From Odobenus rosmarus divergens (Eukaryota > Chordata > Mammalia > Carnivora > Odobenidae): a stretch of DNA of 64,000 nucleotides. This document shows, piece by piece, positions 63,705 to 64,000 of this stretch (position 1 is its first letter; each line of letters begins with the position of its first letter). Position numbers and translations under genes: made by a program. The notes under the pieces are model-generated. The model was not told where the DNA came from. It was given only the letters and a program-made list of their open reading frames with translations, and searched no databases. The DNA is taken from assembly GCF_000321225.1 (NCBI RefSeq), contig NW_004451893.1, positions 261,209 through 325,208 of the forward strand. The letters are read 5' to 3'.

Positions 63705-64000
63705 AAATACAGGAAAACTAAACAATTCTTTTATTTAGTGATAAACAGGTGGTAAATGACAGCCAGCTGAAACACTCTTAAATAGAATAAAAAGGAAGAA
63801 GAGAGACATCACAGTGATGAATTTCACAAAAGGTGACAGATGTCCCTGCAGACCAACGGGACACTTAAAAGCAAGAGGTCACAGTATTCGTGGCCGATTT
63901 GTATCCAACTAGGTTCTCTAAGCTCAAGAACATTTAAAACCTTACATCTAGGCACCACAACTGTAAGAACACCACTCAGTCGTGTAAACCTTCTAAGTGC
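63705..64000 (-). other. Candidate 3' terminal exon (3' UTR) of a minus-strand gene, cut by window end
   Basis: Read on the minus strand, the last 300 bp are repeat-free, of mixed composition, with stops in all frames. They end with CACTAAATAAAAGAATTG, which holds an AATAAA signal (plus 63730-63735), followed by a T/G-rich stretch (GTTTTCCTGTATTT). This is how a 3' UTR ends. The body of the gene would lie beyond position 64000. I do not recognise the gene. A chance AATAAA in AT-rich DNA is the alternative. Confidence 0.3.

Noticed and set aside
1..64000. CRISPR arrays, bacterial operons, phage or plasmid features
   Set aside because: The repeat content is entirely mammalian, there are no regular spacer arrays, and no ribosome-binding-site-led gene strings exist.

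Overview
This window is mammalian nuclear DNA from a carnivoran. The main evidence is 19 copies of the carnivore tRNA-derived CAN SINE (SINEC), recognisable by the head ggcgcctgggtggctcag, a CT-rich middle and a tail of aaataaataaaatctttaaa. Two copies (27437-27633, 35237-35444) carry the variant 'cctggagtcccgggatcgag' with 'ctctgaccctc'. I associate that variant with arctoid caniforms (bears, seals, mustelids), from memory and without a database check. Other mammalian strata are also present: L2, MIR, hAT-type DNA transposon relics, ERVL-MaLR LTRs, old L1M pieces and younger carnivore-type L1 3' ends.

No protein-coding gene can be supported. The open frames are short. The longest ones are explained by SINE antisense frames, simple repeats, L1 ORF2 remnants or a CpG-rich stretch. 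I read the window as intergenic or deep intronic. The one place that looks like part of a gene is the right edge (about 63.7-64.0 kb), where the minus strand reads like a 3' UTR ending in AATAAA.

Layout: 0.4-4.4 kb is mostly unique, then an MLT1-type LTR (4.43-4.81 kb). 5.8-8.0 kb is old L1M broken by an antisense LTR that itself carries a SINE. 8-11.2 kb is repeat-poor, with an AT-rich block at 10.56-11.11 kb that looks like a regulatory candidate. 11.5-14 kb is old L2. 14.4-14.9 kb holds a SINE whose tail has expanded into about 300 bp of polypyrimidine. 15-26 kb mixes GC-richer unique DNA with MIR, L2 and SINE pieces. 26.5-31 kb is dense in old repeats. 32.0-32.35 kb has a 56-bp minisatellite and a trinucleotide repeat. 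37-39.9 kb and 42.3-43.5 kb are L1/SINE nests. 46.7-50.2 kb holds an L1 3' end, a hAT relic and a twin-primed (5'-inverted) L1. 52.7-53.2 kb is CpG-rich. 53.6-55.0 kb is old L1M. 57-62 kb is largely unique. 62.7-63.25 kb is an AT-rich, repeat-free block that looks like a conserved developmental enhancer, followed by a hAT relic and the possible terminal exon.

I found no new enzymatic or defence-like system. The most informative signals are structural: nested insertions with intact target-site duplications (which give relative ages), a twin-priming footprint, SINE tails grown into microsatellites, and a few possible regulatory elements. Family names are from memory of consensus sequences; boundaries of old repeats (MIR, L2, L1M, hAT) are approximate to about 10-30 bp.
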